A stretch of 64,000 nt of DNA from Siphonodentalium dalli (GCA_032622095.1 CP136065.1:22308134-22372133); one strand, 5' to 3'. Counted from the first letter of the stretch, positions 11,028 through 22,904 are shown. The notes: generated by a model from the letters alone, not told the origin. Numbers and translations: made by a program.

Positions 11028-12990
11028 GATTTCAAAATTCAATCCATTGGCGCGGGCTACAGGTCATACTGCTCGTCTGATCATCATGAAATTTGTCATG
11101 GATGTTAATATTGACATGTAGATGGGAACGAGTCGTTTTGGGGTCATTCGGCCAAACAACATGGCCGCCAGTGGCCATTTTGGATTTCAAAATTCAATCC
11201 ATTGGCGCGGGCTACAGGTCATACTGCTTGTCTGATCATCATGAAATTTATCATGGATGTTAATAATGACATGTAGATGGGAAAGAGTCATTTTGGGGTC
11301 GTTCGGCCAAAAAACATGGCCGCCAGCAGCCATCTTGGATTTTACTCTTTGCATCACTAAATCCTTTGGCGCGGGCTACAGGTCGTAGCTTTGGTCAGAT
11401 CTTCATGAAATTTGTCATGGATGTTAACAATGACATGTAGATGGGAACGAGTCATTTTGGGGTCGTTCGGCCAAAAAACATGGCCGCCAGCAGCCATCTT
11501 GGATTTTACTCTATGCTTGACTAAATCCTTTGGCGCGGCCTACAGGTCGTAGCTTTGGTCAGATCTTCATGAAATTTGTGATGGATGTTAACAATGACAT
11601 GTAGATGGGAACGAGTCATTTTGGGGTCATTCTGTCAAAAAACATGGCCGCCAGCAGCCATCTTGGATTTTACTCTATGCATGACTAAATCCTTTGGCGC
11701 GGCCTACAGGTCGTAGCTTTGGTATGATCTTCATGAAATTTGTGGTGTATGTTAACAATGACATGTAGATGGGAACGAGTCGTTTTGGGGTCATTCGGCC
11801 AAAACACCTGGACGCCAGCAGCCATCTTTGATTTTACTCTTTGTATGACTAAATCCTTTGGCGCGGGGCTACAGGTCGTACCTTTGGTCCGATCTTTATG
11901 AAATTTGTCAAGAATGTTGACATTGTCATGTAGATGGGAACGAGTTATTTTGGGGTCATTCGTCATAAAAACATGGCCACCAGCAGCCATTTTGGATTTC
12001 AAAATTCAATCCATTGGCGCTGGCTACAGGTCGTAGCTTTGGTCAGGTCTTCATGAAATTTGTTACGGATGTTAACAATGACATGTAGATGGGAACTAGT
12101 CATTTTGGGGTCGTTCGGCCAAAAAACATGGCCGCCAGCAGCCATCTTGGATTTTACTCTATGCTTGGCTAAATCCTTTGGCGCGGCCTACAGGTCGTAG
12201 CTTTGGTCAGATCTTCATGAAATTTGAGATGGATGTTAACAATGACATGTAGATGGGAACGAGTCATTTTGGGGTCATTCGGTCAAAAAACATGGCCGCC
12301 AGCAGCCATCTTGGATTTTACTCTATGCATGACTAAATCCTTTGGCGCGGCCTATAGGTCGTAGCTTTGGTCTGATCTTCATGAAATTTGTGATGTATGT
12401 TAACAATGACATGTAGATGGGAACGAGTCGTTTTGGGGTCATTCGGCCAAAACACCTGGACGCCAGCAGCCATCTTGGATTTTACTCTTTGTATGACTAA
12501 ATCCTTTGGCGCGGGGCTACAGGTCGTACCTTTGGTCCGATCTTTATGAAATTTGTCATGAATGTTGACATTGTCATGTAGATTGGAACGAGTTATTTTG
12601 GGGTCATTCGGCACAAAAACATGGCCACCAGCAGCCATTTTGGATTTCAAAATTCAATCCATTGGCGCTGGCTACAGGTCGTAGCTTTGGTCAGGTCTTC
12701 ATGAAATTTGTTACGGATGTTAACAATGACATGTAGATGGGAATTAGTCATTTTGGAGTCATTTGGCCAAAAAACTTGGCTGCCAGAAGCCATCTTGGAT
12801 TTTACTCTTTGCATGACTAAATCCTTTGACACAGGCTACATGTCGTATCTTTTGTCAGATCATCATGAAATTTGTACTGGATGTTAATAATGACATGTAA
12901 ATGGGAACGAGTCTTTTTGGGGTCATTCGGCAAAAATACATGGCTGCCAGTGGCCATATTAGATTTTACTCTTTGCATAACTAGGCCTTT
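11028..12990 (+). repeat. ~160-bp tandem satellite, block 2 (about 12 units)
   Basis: The same unit family as 8322-9470, expanded to about twelve copies. Subsets of adjacent units match units of block 1 almost exactly, for example 12280-12990 against 8695-9470. This shows the whole unit-plus-LDLa segment was duplicated and the array then changed length. Confidence 0.85.
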
Positions 12991-13019
12991 CAACTTTCCA
13001 CATTCCTAATCACTCCATT

Positions 13020-14580
13020 GACTTTAACACATGAAATTATTCCCTGTCCAAGTTGAGTTGCCAATTGTTGTCTGACCATAATTAAGTTTGTCTAGAATGT
13101 TATACCGTTATTGTTTCAAAGACTTAAATTCCCTTATGGTTTTATACTTTTTGTTTTTATTCCACACCCGTTAACATAAAGCACCTGTATTCAACAGAAA
13201 CACATGTATTGAATACATATTGTATACCAAATGAGGAATATAAACCAGAACTACTCTATGTGGATATCGTTGTCAGGAGCGATGATGTAAATTACGACAA
13301 CAACTAACCTCTTGAGTTGATGCCTCAACGTCATAGCAATAATTATTAACAAGTTCGGGTCAAAAGGGTCCAATTATTCGTTTTAATTTATGTGCATTTC
13401 TGTTAACGTGTGTTATCATAATCAATTGCACTTGTTCTTTTGGGACATTATATTAATCAAAATAACTCCTACACAAATCATTTATAAATCAGATGATTTA
13501 TTGAAGTTAAGTCTACATAAAATGACATATATGTCGTTCAACTTGCAAACTGTACAGCGACATATATGTCATTCTACTCGCCAAAGGGTTAAGAATTGGG
13601 TAAACTTGATAGAAGGGTGTAGAATAAACAAGGAATACAACTTGAATCAGGATCTCAAATCTTGTACTGAAAGAGTTGCGATGGCACATTGTTACATTTC
13701 ACTTGAGTTCCGATCTCATGAAATATATCCTATCTTTTTATTTTCCTAATTTGGTATTTCATCCATGAATTGATTGACTTTGACCAGGAACATGTGGAGC
13801 GATGGAGTACCAGTGTGAGGATCATACATGCGTTTACAATGGAGTGCGATGCAATGGTGTTGCTGACTGCTCAGATGGATCTGATGAACATGGCTGTGGT
13901 AAGATTTACATAGCCTCTCAGATACAGTAATGCCCTAAGTAATCCCGAAAAGTTACCCATAATTCTGCTGTGGTTAAGGAGTTGATTACTCAGGGCATTA
14001 CAGAGTGTGAATGTAGTGACGCTATCCCACATGGTAGTCTAGTATCACCAAATTCACCCTCTGGGAAACTTATTCTTCTTAGGACTCAACTGCTTTGGGA
14101 GACCTGGGATCAAACTGAATTTCCCCAGTTGAATTTGGTAATGTTCACCCATTAGTCACTTCGGTTATACATTTTATCTTCTGCAAACTTCCCAGAATTA
14201 ACTAAAATCATTTGTTATTTTGAGACTATATATACTTCCCAGAAGATGAGGTTTAAACAGAATGAGGTTCCCAAAGAGTGAATTTGGTGATGCTAGCCTG
14301 CTGTGCAGGATAGCATCACTAAATTCACCCGCTGGGGACCTCATTTGCAAATGACAGACACACTATTTGCAGGCTTGTCAATGTTTACTGAATAATTATT
14401 CCCTTTGCTGAATATATACTGCTGAGATAAGTTGTCGATTGTGGAGACAACCCCAAATTTACCTGACTGTGGTTTAATCCATTGCATTTAACATGAACAA
14501 GCTAGTGAAGTAAGTTGGGATAATACTGGTTTATGTTAAATTTCTCACAGAATATCTAGTGTAATTAAAAGTAAATCACA
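13020..14580 (+). repeat. segmental duplication containing an LDLa exon, copy 2
   Basis: A near-identical copy of 9471-10960, shifted by 3549 bp. It carries LDLa exon 13788-13898, the truncated MITE at 13923-14005 and the palindromic 'gaatgaggt' repeat at about 14250-14350. Only scattered substitutions and small indels distinguish it from copy 1, so the duplication is young. Confidence 0.85.
13788..13898 (+). CDS. protease gene, LDLa exon copy 2
   Basis: A 111-bp phase 1-1 exon with the same borders as copy 1. It differs from copy 1 at two codons: Asp to Glu after the second cysteine (QCEDHTC) and Asp to Gly just before the sixth cysteine (SDEHGC). All six cysteines and the DxSDE calcium residues remain, so the module should still fold. 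Reading frame and splice sites are intact, which argues that it is used rather than a decayed copy. Confidence 0.8.
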
Positions 14581-14650
14581 TTTGGTATGTGTTTGTTTAC
14601 GCTCAGACAACTGTTTATGAAGTTGCAAGGTCAAATGAGTCCTACTTTGA

Positions 14651-14713
14651 ATTTGCACACTGTGCTTCACCCCCAGACATTTGCTGAATTTTCGTGAAGC
14701 ACAGTGTGCAAAT
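14651..14713. repeat. hairpin, 20-bp perfect arms
   Basis: 'atttgcacactgtgcttcac' pairs exactly with 'gtgaagcacagtgtgcaaat' across a loop of about 23 bases. It directly adjoins the longer palindrome at 14715. Confidence 0.8.
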
Positions 14714-14714
14714 T

Positions 14715-14861
14715 AAGAAATAAATACACGGTGTATCGGTGTGTATGGTCAAGTTGTACCACAAAAAACTGATTGTAGGACGACGCGTAGCGGAGTCCTA
14801 CAATCAGTTTTTTGTGGTACAACTTGACCATACACACCGATACACCGTGTATTTATTTCTT
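14715..14861. mobile_element. perfect palindrome, 67-bp arms (foldback MITE)
   Basis: The left arm (14715-14781) starts aagaaataaatacacggtgt. The right arm (14795-14861) is its exact complement, leaving a 13-base loop (gacgcgtagcgga). Perfect arms imply recent origin or gene conversion. A diverged end of the same family occurs near 36270-36295 (ccgatgcgtagtgtatttat), and its inner words ('gtggtacaa', 'ttgtaccaca') recur near 15575-15610. Confidence 0.85.
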
Positions 14862-14864
14862 TTG

Positions 14865-15816
14865 TAATACGACTGAAAGTTTATGGTCACAATTCGACTG
14901 AATAGTCAACGAAATACTGCGCTTTTTCGGTCTCAGGTGAGAAAACATTTCGTGGTGTAATTCGTATTGGGCGTACTCGATTTCTTTGCATGGAGTACTC
15001 TGGTAATTTGTTTGCGTAAATAATCGTTGTGATTGGCTAAAAAACGATGTGTTTTCAGCGGCGCCCGTGCCTTTCATTTAAATTGTACAGGAAATACGAT
15101 TGCGGTCATTTCTGTGTTGAACGTTGTTGGGACAACATGAATATGATCATCGACTATGGACCATTTTCCTTACACAAAGCGATCTAAATGATCTAGTTTA
15201 CTAAACTAATCTTATTCCCCTTCTGTACTGGTGAACAAACGCTTTCATTTTCAACTTGATTCCGAAATATCGAATATGATCGAGATTCGAATCGACGAAT
15301 GCACAGCCCGGCCGCATGGATTTATTTTGTCATTTAATATACTTATTAAGTAACTTTATTTGGTCGTAACATATATCAATATACCATAACATCATTTGGA
15401 CCATATTCATTGTCAACCAAGCTCGTTTCACGCGACAAATCGCTAGAAAATTCGCAAGATGTAGCAAAATTCAAAGGATTACGGGTGCGGGTGTACTCCG
15501 TTGATGCCCCGTTTGCGCGGAGTTAGAAAAGACGGGAAAGGTCGCGTGCGGCGATCTGAATAAACCGATTTTTTTCGTGGTACAATTGGAAATAGTAGAA
15601 TTGTACCACAAAACTGGAACGAGATAGCCATGGTAACTCGGGCCACTGGCCAATCAGGACATGTCTTTTAAGCATAGTTAGGCAGGGTCGTATTACAATT
15701 CAAAGTATGCAAATTCAAAACTGGGTGACAAATAATACTGTGTGAATTTAAATACAAGTAAAGTAGTGGATTATGACTCTTGATAATTGTGACAATCTTT
15801 TTTCTTTGTCTTGTAG
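14865..15816. other. intron sequence before the divergent LDLa exon
   Basis: Non-coding between the palindrome and the exon at 15817. It contains an inverted pair around 15575-15610 (tggtacaatt / aattgtacca). No exon was recognised. Confidence 0.4.
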
Positions 15817-15939
15817 CTTGTGATCCTGGAATGTCTATGTGTCCTGGTGATGATCTTCCTTATCCCATGTGCATAAAGCAAGAATGGTTGTGTGATGGCC
15901 AAGAGGACTGCCCTCATCGTGGTGATGAAATGAACTGTG
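15817..15939 (+). CDS. protease gene, divergent LDLa exon
   Basis: A 123-bp exon with acceptor tttctttgtcttgtag and donor gtgagtag, phase 1-1. It encodes a second, clearly different LDLa module: CDPGMSMC, PMC, EWLC, EDC and DEMNC provide six cysteines, and the acidic end (DCPHRGDE) can serve the calcium site. It lies between copies 2 and 3 of the triplicated LDLa exon, so in a full transcript the order would be LDLa(1)-LDLa(2)-LDLa(divergent)-LDLa(3). The longer first loop (PGDDLPYP) sets it apart from the other three. Confidence 0.85.
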
Positions 15940-16730
15940 GTGAGTAGCAAATAATATAGGGACTGTGGGTCAAGTAACACCTAACTTTTAAAGGCCCACT
16001 TAATTTTCGAACCCTCAGATCACATATATAAAATATATGCCATATTATATACCAGTTGAAAGAGGAAGCTAGAATATATTATACTGTCAACTTATCCGGT
16101 GCAATAAACTGAACATTCCGGTTTTTTTTTAGTTACCGATGTGGTTTTTTTTTCATCCAGATTGTAGTAAAAAAAATATTTTTTTAATGGAGGGGGAATA
16201 ACTCTATATCTTAAAGACAGAGTTCCATTGAGAATACATCTTTAGTTGGAATTTTGTTGCATTCTGGGAGGCAAAACAGTGGTAATTTTCTTATGATTTC
16301 AGGTGTTTTCTATTTCTCTATGGGCATCTTCTGAGACACAAATGTTTCAAATGGTCATAAATTATAGTATTTTAATCATATTTTATGGCATATATTGTTA
16401 TTAAAACTGTCTATCAAGTCACTATAAATAAAATAATTGGTGAATCGAAAATTAAGTGGGCCTTTAAGCAATATATACCATAATGTCAACTGGACTGACT
16501 GACATTTATTTGTTCTGCATAAAATGTCAGTAAACACACACTCTTTTTATACTTTAATACTGCCAGTAATGAATTGATGTTTGTAAATTACAGTTTATTA
16601 CACGCTTGTTCCCAGAAGTACAGTGAACTATAAAATAAAAGCATCATCACACATGACAAAACATGCTCTCTATGTGCCTAAATAAACCTTCTAAGTCTGT
16701 ATTTTTAATGCACAGATTCCAGGACACAAA
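15940..16730. other. intron sequence
   Basis: AT-rich intron. It contains an inverted pair: 'aggcccacttaattttcga' near 15992 and 'tcgaaaattaagtgggcct' near 16444, bracketing about 450 bp. This may be a diverged foldback element. No exon was found. Confidence 0.45.
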
Positions 16731-16736
16731 ACATGT

Positions 16737-16881
16737 AATAAACACAGAACGACACGATGTGGAAATGTGTTTGTCGATACGGCACTCAAGCGGAAGTATA
16801 GAACTCGAAGAGCTTCTGCAACAGCATCAGTGCCGTATCGATAAACCCATTTACACGTCGTGTCGTTCTGTGTATTTATTG
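16737..16881. mobile_element. foldback MITE, ~50-bp arms
   Basis: The left arm (aataaacacagaacgacacg ... gtcgatacggcact) pairs with the right arm (agtgccgtatcgat ... cgtgtcgttctgtgtattta). A related single end ('taataaacacagaactgcac') is at about 23147. The 83-aa ORF across it is an artefact. Confidence 0.75.
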
Positions 16882-16966
16882 CATTGCATCATAGGATGCC
16901 AAGGTATTGGGTGACCCAAAATGATTTTCAAACTGACATTTGTCAACTTTTCTTTGAATTTCAAGT

Positions 16967-18022
16967 TGTTATTGTTTCAAAGACTTAAATTCCCTTATGG
17001 TTTTAAACTTTTTGTTTTTTATTCCATACCCGTTAACATAAAGCACCTGTATTCAACAGAAACACATCTATTGAATACATATTGTATACCACATGAGGAA
17101 TATAAACCAGAACTACTCTATGTTGATATCTTTGTCAGGAGCGATGATGTAAATTACGACAACAACTAACAACTTGAGTTGATGCCTCAACGTCATAGCA
17201 ATAATTATTTATTAACAAGTTCGGGTCAAAAGGGTCCAATTATTCATTTTAATTTATGTGCATTTCTGTTAACGTGTGCTATCATAATCAATTGCACTTA
17301 TACTTTTGGGACGTTATATTAATCAAAATAACTCCTACACAAATCATTTATAAATCAGATGATTTATTGAAATTTATGTCGTTCAACTTGCGAACTGTAC
17401 AGCAACATATATGTCATTCTACTCGCCAATAAGTTAAGAATTGGGTAAACTTGATACAAGGGTGTAGAATAAACAAGGAATACAACTTGAGTCAGGATCT
17501 CAAATCTTGTATTGAAAGAGTTGCGATGGCACCTTGTTACATTTCACTTGAGTTCCGATCTCATGAAATATATACTATCTTTTTATTTTCTCATTTTGGT
17601 ATTTCATCCATGAATTGATTGACTTTGACCAGGAACATGTGGAGCGATGGAGTACCAGTGTGAGGATCATACATGCGTTTACAATGGAGTGCGATGCAAT
17701 GGTGTTGCTGACTGCTCAGATGGATCTGATGAACATGACTGTGGTAAGATTTATATAGCCTCTCAGAGACGCAGATACAGTAATGCCCTAAGTAATCCCG
17801 AAAAGTTACCCATAATTCTGCTGTGGTTAAGGAGTTGATTACCCAGGGCATTACAGAGGGTGAATGTAGTGACGCTATCCCACATGGTAGTCTAGTATCA
17901 CCAAATTCACCCTCTGGGAAACTTATTCTTCTTAGGACTCAACTGCTTTGGGAGACCTGGGATCAAATTGTATTTCCCCAGTTGAATTTGGTAATGTTCA
18001 CCCATTAGTCACCTCGGTTATA
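16967..18022 (+). repeat. segmental duplication containing an LDLa exon, copy 3 (left part)
   Basis: Matches copies 1 and 2 from 'ttattgtttcaaagacttaa' onward, with more substitutions and a small deletion near 17365. It is interrupted at 18022 by a 2.8-kb DNA transposon; the matching sequence resumes at 20815 and ends near 21270. Confidence 0.85.
17633..17743 (+). CDS. protease gene, LDLa exon copy 3
   Basis: A 111-bp phase 1-1 exon with intact acceptor and donor. It combines the Glu of copy 2 (QCEDHTC) with the Asp of copy 1 before the last cysteine (SDEHDC). All six cysteines and calcium residues are kept. Its introns have diverged more than its coding sequence relative to copies 1 and 2, which is consistent with purifying selection, although the sample of sites is small. 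Confidence 0.8.
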
Positions 18023-20819
18023 CCATAGACTAAAAATGGGATAGACGTCGCACTCATGGTTATCAATCTGTAACGCTATTGGACGTCGCCATTGCTTTGG
18101 CCCTCAAGCGTTAAGGTAGTTCAGAAAAGTAGGGGGAGATAATTTTACGTTATATTTACATCGAGTTCGCGTAGGTTGGGAGAGATATTCGTAATAAAAG
18201 TACTTTATACTAACTTTGTAACATTATGCATTTTAGGTGACATCAACTGAATGCCTAAGAATGCGATTTTGTTCAAGAAAAGTTTTCCTGAAATAGAAAG
18301 AAGTGCCCGCAATTCGATGTTGTTTATGGCATAATGTCGTTTTTACGACAAGCGTTTTATTTGCCACGATTTCGTACTGGTTTTAGTTATATAATTATAC
18401 CTTAAGGACACTATATGGGGTTCACTACTCCGTGTATATGCATACATAATATATGTCCACCTACTAATTATTACTCATTATGATTATCATTCCCCGGATA
18501 CATACGTGTAGTTGATCTGTAGTTGGCTAACGACTGTACAGAGATCATATTCCACCAGTACAAAACCTGGAAACTTTTAGATGTTCTGACCATTACGACA
18601 GGGGGCTTTATAACATTGAACAAACAAGGCAGGGAATATATTTCTTTGTTGATACATGACCCTCAATAGTCTACTTCACATTATGGGGTGGTCCCAGCTT
18701 GAGATTCCATGTATAGGTGGTCACAGTAGGGGGTTTCATCTAATAAGTTCAACAAACAGGCGTGTTTGTGGTCTTATTATATGAATTAACCTAAACATGA
18801 ATGTAAAGGGTATCTCTGTCCACTATGATATTAAAATACATATCAACGAAGAATAGTTAATTGTATATATAGGCTATTTTGAAACTGTGCAATATAATCC
18901 ATACAGTAATAAAATATTTAATGATTATCGTACAATTTTGAATTTTTTTATATACTAGTATGATAACATACTTATAGTCCATTAGAGATTTACAGTTACT
19001 GAAGCTGAATGGGATCTTGAAATGCTATTGGGAGCTAGAGGATATTTTTTTTCAGACTGGAGGGGACAGTCCCGGGACTCATAATGTGCATATGGACATG
19101 GGTGCAACACATCAGTGTGGATAAGTACCATGTGGCATGTGATAGAGAGATGAACAATGTTTGTAATTTATTATTAATTTAATGATGAACTTATAAATAT
19201 TATAATCATTTGTGGCTCTTTCCTTGACAGTCAATGAAACATCAGCTAGATTTTTATCCAGGATTTTCACACAAGTATAGTTAAATTCCTTCTTTATCTT
19301 GAACACATCATTGCATTCTGCATCTCATTCTGTCTCTCTGGGTTTTTTTTTCGCCTCACGCATGTTGCACACGTAACTTTCTGACCCACCAATGTTATGA
19401 AGGTGTTGCCATTGACATATCTGTCCACTTCCTGAAATGATACAGAATTTGAAGCATTTAATTTTAATTTATAAATAATCTACAGGTTAGGCATACTGGT
19501 ATACTATGAAATATCTTATATTGGGATATTTCCCATATGCAGTACTACACCACTCACCAGTACCTACATTGGCAAACCATGTTTACATATTCAGTTGTTA
19601 ACACCTTTTTATGATAGCAGTAATAAATTATCATACAAACATAATGCTATTGCTATAATATATTAATAAATAAGGCTAATGATATTATATTTCAACACAG
19701 CTGACCAGTATGTGTATAAATTATAATTAATGCCCACTCATATCTGTCCACTTCCTGAAATGATACAGAATTTGAAGCATTTAATTTTAATTTATAAATA
19801 ATCTACAGGTTAGGCATACTGGTATACTATGAAATATCTTATATTGGGATATTTCCCATATGCAGTACTACACCACTCACCAGTACCTACATTGGCAAAC
19901 CATGTTTACATATTCAGTTGTTAACACCTTTTTATGATAGCAGTAATAAATTATCATACAAACATAATGCTATTGCTATAATATATTAATAAATAAGGCT
20001 AATGATATTATATTTCAACACAGCTGACCAGTATGTGTATAAATTATAATTAATGCCCACTCAGTCTCAATGTCATTTATCAACATTATGCATTATGAAT
20101 GTGATTATATCATCTAATGGTCAAAAGACTATATGAAAAATATGTTATGAAGAAATGATATATATTACATAAAGGGGACATGAAACAATTCAAACTATGA
20201 ATAGTATAATAACTACAATATAATATAGGAGTAGGACATGTAAACTGCCCAACTGGTGAATTGATTTGACTATTCATTTCTAAATTATTACTGTAGTACA
20301 CCTGATCACACCTGGTAGTGGCATGGAAATTCTTGACATCTGACAGCTGTCATTTAAATAGTTCTTCTATAAAACAAGTTTGGATCGGTACCCCATACAT
20401 ACATAATATTCAAATTACCAAATGCAACCAGGTGAGATGTATTAAATTAATTTCATTTTGAAAGTCGTTATAACATAACTTAATCCAGGTGAAAATGACA
20501 AAAATAGAATACAGAATTTCGTGTTGTTTTACTACAAAAATGGTCTCAAACGGCATAAAAACTCACCTTTCTTACCCCACAACGGACACCCTTTGAAACG
20601 TGAGATTCTAATAATTCATGACAGTTGGTGTACAATTAATTCAGCTGCAATAGACGCCAGATTTTCCACTTTTTATTGCGATGAGAAAGCACTGCTTTGA
20701 TTAGAAGAATCGGAGTTGAACTACCTTTAACAATGGCGGACAGAATCTGAGTGCGTTACCGATTGGCCGATCAAATGACGTTGAGTGACGTATCTATCCT
20801 TCCTTCATCTATGGTTATA
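18018..20819. mobile_element. 2,792-bp DNA transposon with TTATA target duplication
   Basis: The insertion spans 18023-20814. It starts CCATAGACTAAAAATGGGAT and ends with an imperfect inverted copy (atctatccttccttcatctatgg). Similarity continues inward (gacgtc-gcactca against tgagtgacgt). TTATA flanks both sides, and copies 1 and 2 of the duplication show the empty site (cggttatacattttatc). No transposase was recognised, so the element appears non-autonomous. It contains a 323-bp internal tandem duplication. Confidence 0.85.
19418..20063 (+). repeat. 323-bp tandem duplication inside the DNA transposon
   Basis: The stretch starting 'tatctgtccacttcctgaaa' at about 19418 is repeated at about 19741 and ends with 'taatgcccactca' in both copies. 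I saw no difference between the copies by eye, so the duplication is very recent or an assembly duplication. Confidence 0.85.
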
Positions 20820-21270
20820 CATTTTATCTTCTGCAAACTTCCCAGAAGTAACTAAAATCATTGTTATTTTGAGACTATATATACTTCCCAGAAGATGAGG
20901 TTTAAACAGAATGAGGTTCACAGAGAGTGAATTTGGTGATGCTAGCCTGCTGTGCAGGATAGCATCACTAAATTCACCCGCTGGGGACCTCATTCTGCAA
21001 ATTACAGACACACTATTTGCAGGCTTGTCAATGTTTACTGAATAATTATTCTCTGTGCTGAATTAATACTGCTGAGATAAGTTGTTGATTGTGGAGACAA
21101 CCCCAAATTTACCTGACTGTGGTTTAATCCATTGCATTTAACATAACCAAGCTAGTGAAGTAAGTTGGGATAATACTGGTTTACTAGCTATAGTGTAATT
21201 AAAAGTAAATCACATTTGGTCTGTGTTTGTTTACGCTCAGACAACTGTTTATGAAGTTGCAGGGTCAAAT
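20815..21270 (+). repeat. segmental duplication copy 3 (right part)
   Basis: Resumes the copy 3 sequence after the transposon with 'cattttatcttctgcaaact', the palindromic 'gaatgaggtt' repeat, and the tail 'aaaagtaaatcacatttggt', as at 14568-14590 in copy 2. Confidence 0.8.
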
Positions 21271-21312
21271 GAGTTTCTATTCTTTTGAAATTATATAAAC
21301 ATTGTGATTCAG

Positions 21313-21464
21313 TGCCAAGTCCGATTTTTGTATCAACCCATATTTCCTTGATCATATTTCAAATTTATTGATTATAATAAAGTGATACATTGATGGAAAG
21401 AGCTCTAAATAAATTTGGAAATTGATCAAGGAAATATGGGTTGATACACAAATCGGACTTGGCA
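21313..21464. mobile_element. foldback MITE, ~55-bp arms
   Basis: 'tgccaagtccgatttttgta' and the following 'tcaacccatatttccttgat' are mirrored by 'atcaaggaaatatgggttga' and 'tacacaaatcggacttggca'. The loop is about 40 bases and AT-rich. Confidence 0.75.
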
Positions 21465-21859
21465 TTGAAAGGGTTAAATTACTAATTTCAGTTGACAACT
21501 CTTGCAGAGTTCAGAACAAATATGTTTTCTATGGAATAAACCGGGTTACTTTCACAATTGTGACATTTCATTAACATCATGTGGTGAATTTAGATGTGTG
21601 ATTATGATGGTCACATTTACAATTTTGTTCTTATATTAGTGACGTTCAGTTAGATATACCTGTAACCTAGCTATAACGTAAGTGCCATTGGCGTTCATGG
21701 CTGTTGGGATCTTCATGAGTTCTGTAAACTTTCAATGACACATTTTTGCAAATTAACTTTTGAAAGCAACTAAATTGTATCTCAGACTCAGACTAAAATT
21801 AATTTTTGCAGTATTTATTATGTATGACGATGTTGTGCACGTGAGCATGCAAGCCTATA

Positions 21860-22275
21860 AAATAGTGTGTCTGTCATTTGCAGAGTGAGGTCCCCAGATG
21901 GTGAATTTAGTCATGCTATTCCGCACAGCAGGGCTAGCATCACCAAATTCACCCTCAGGGGACCTCACTCTGTTTAGGCCTAATCTTCTGGGAAGTATCT
22001 ATAGTCTCAAATTCACCAGATACATTTTCCCTTACTAGTATGTTCAGTTTCTATATCCAATAATTTTCAGAAAATAAAATGCATAATCGAGGTGTCCAAT
22101 GGGTGAATATCACCAACTTCAACTGGGGAAATTCAATCTGATCCTAGGTCTCTCATAGAAGTTGAGGCCTAAGCAGAATGAGGTTCCCAGAGGGTGATGC
22201 TAGCCTACCATACAGGATAGTGTCACTAAATTCACCTTCTGGTGACCTCATTCTGCAAATGACAAAACACATTAT
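21860..22275. repeat. two adjacent palindromic 'GAGGTCCCC' repeats
   Basis: A first palindrome (gagtgaggtccccagatggt ... ccctcaggggacctcactct) and a second (cagaatgaggttcccagagg ... cttctggtgacctcattctg) lie back to back with 'gaatttagt' and 'caccaaattcacc' arms. They belong to the family at 10.7, 14.3 and 20.9 kb. Confidence 0.6.
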
Positions 22276-22786
22276 TTGCAGTCTTGTGAACACATACATA
22301 TGCTCTATAGATGCATTAAATAATAATAAATAATATTTTACAATCGTATTGTTGTACAGATGTTTCAGGTGATAATAATCACCTGATTTGGTGGTGACAA
22401 TCGTGACATTACTACAGATTTTTTAGATCTAAGTCCACCATGTAGAAAAACGTATATGCGATAATCATAGTTTGACAAGCTATAGCCATTTCATTCGTTG
22501 ATGTGGTGAAAATGCTTAAAAAGTAATCCTTCCAAGTTGGTAGATAACATTCTATTATAAGCTACATTATAAGTTTAAACCATTCATTGGATTATTTGTT
22601 TTTGTCGCAAGTCACGCAACATATCAAACACTTAAAACCTGAACTGTATGATCATGTATATTTAGCTGCAATGTACAAATGAGTCAGATGACCTTCATTG
22701 GCAATAGAAAACACACAAGTTTACGTGTACATAATTACTGAACCTCGTTTTTTATTGCAAATTACATCCTTTATTTTTGTTCACAG
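22276..22786. other. intron sequence
   Basis: No exon or recognisable element. AT-rich, ending in a polypyrimidine stretch before the SRCR exon. Confidence 0.4.
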
Positions 22787-22904
22787 TTATTGCTGCAGAT
22801 GATGCTGGTATATCAGTCTACCAGAATGGCTCCTATCGAAATATATGTTATGATGACATAGACGACATTCTTGGCAACATTCTGTGTAGCATGACTGGCC
22901 AAGG
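22787..22904 (+). CDS. protease gene, SRCR-like domain exon 1
   Basis: A 118-bp exon (acceptor tatttttgttcacag, donor gtaagaatc), entering in phase 1 and leaving in phase 2. It encodes 'AGISVYQNGSYRNICYDD' and then 'NILCSMTGQG'. This matches the N-terminal half of scavenger-receptor cysteine-rich domains of the TTSP type: a beta strand (V-Y-x-N-G-x-Y), the first Cys, and the C-x-x-x-G helix end. In enteropeptidase and TMPRSS proteases this domain lies between LDLa and the protease domain, exactly its place here. Sequence similarity is modest; the position, phase and cysteine pattern carry the call. Confidence 0.75.

Noticed and set aside
8753-12832. Repeated 60-105-aa minus-strand ORFs (KSKMAAGGHVF type)
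   Set aside because: They follow the ~160-bp satellite units and vary with them. No start, splice or domain evidence supports a gene.
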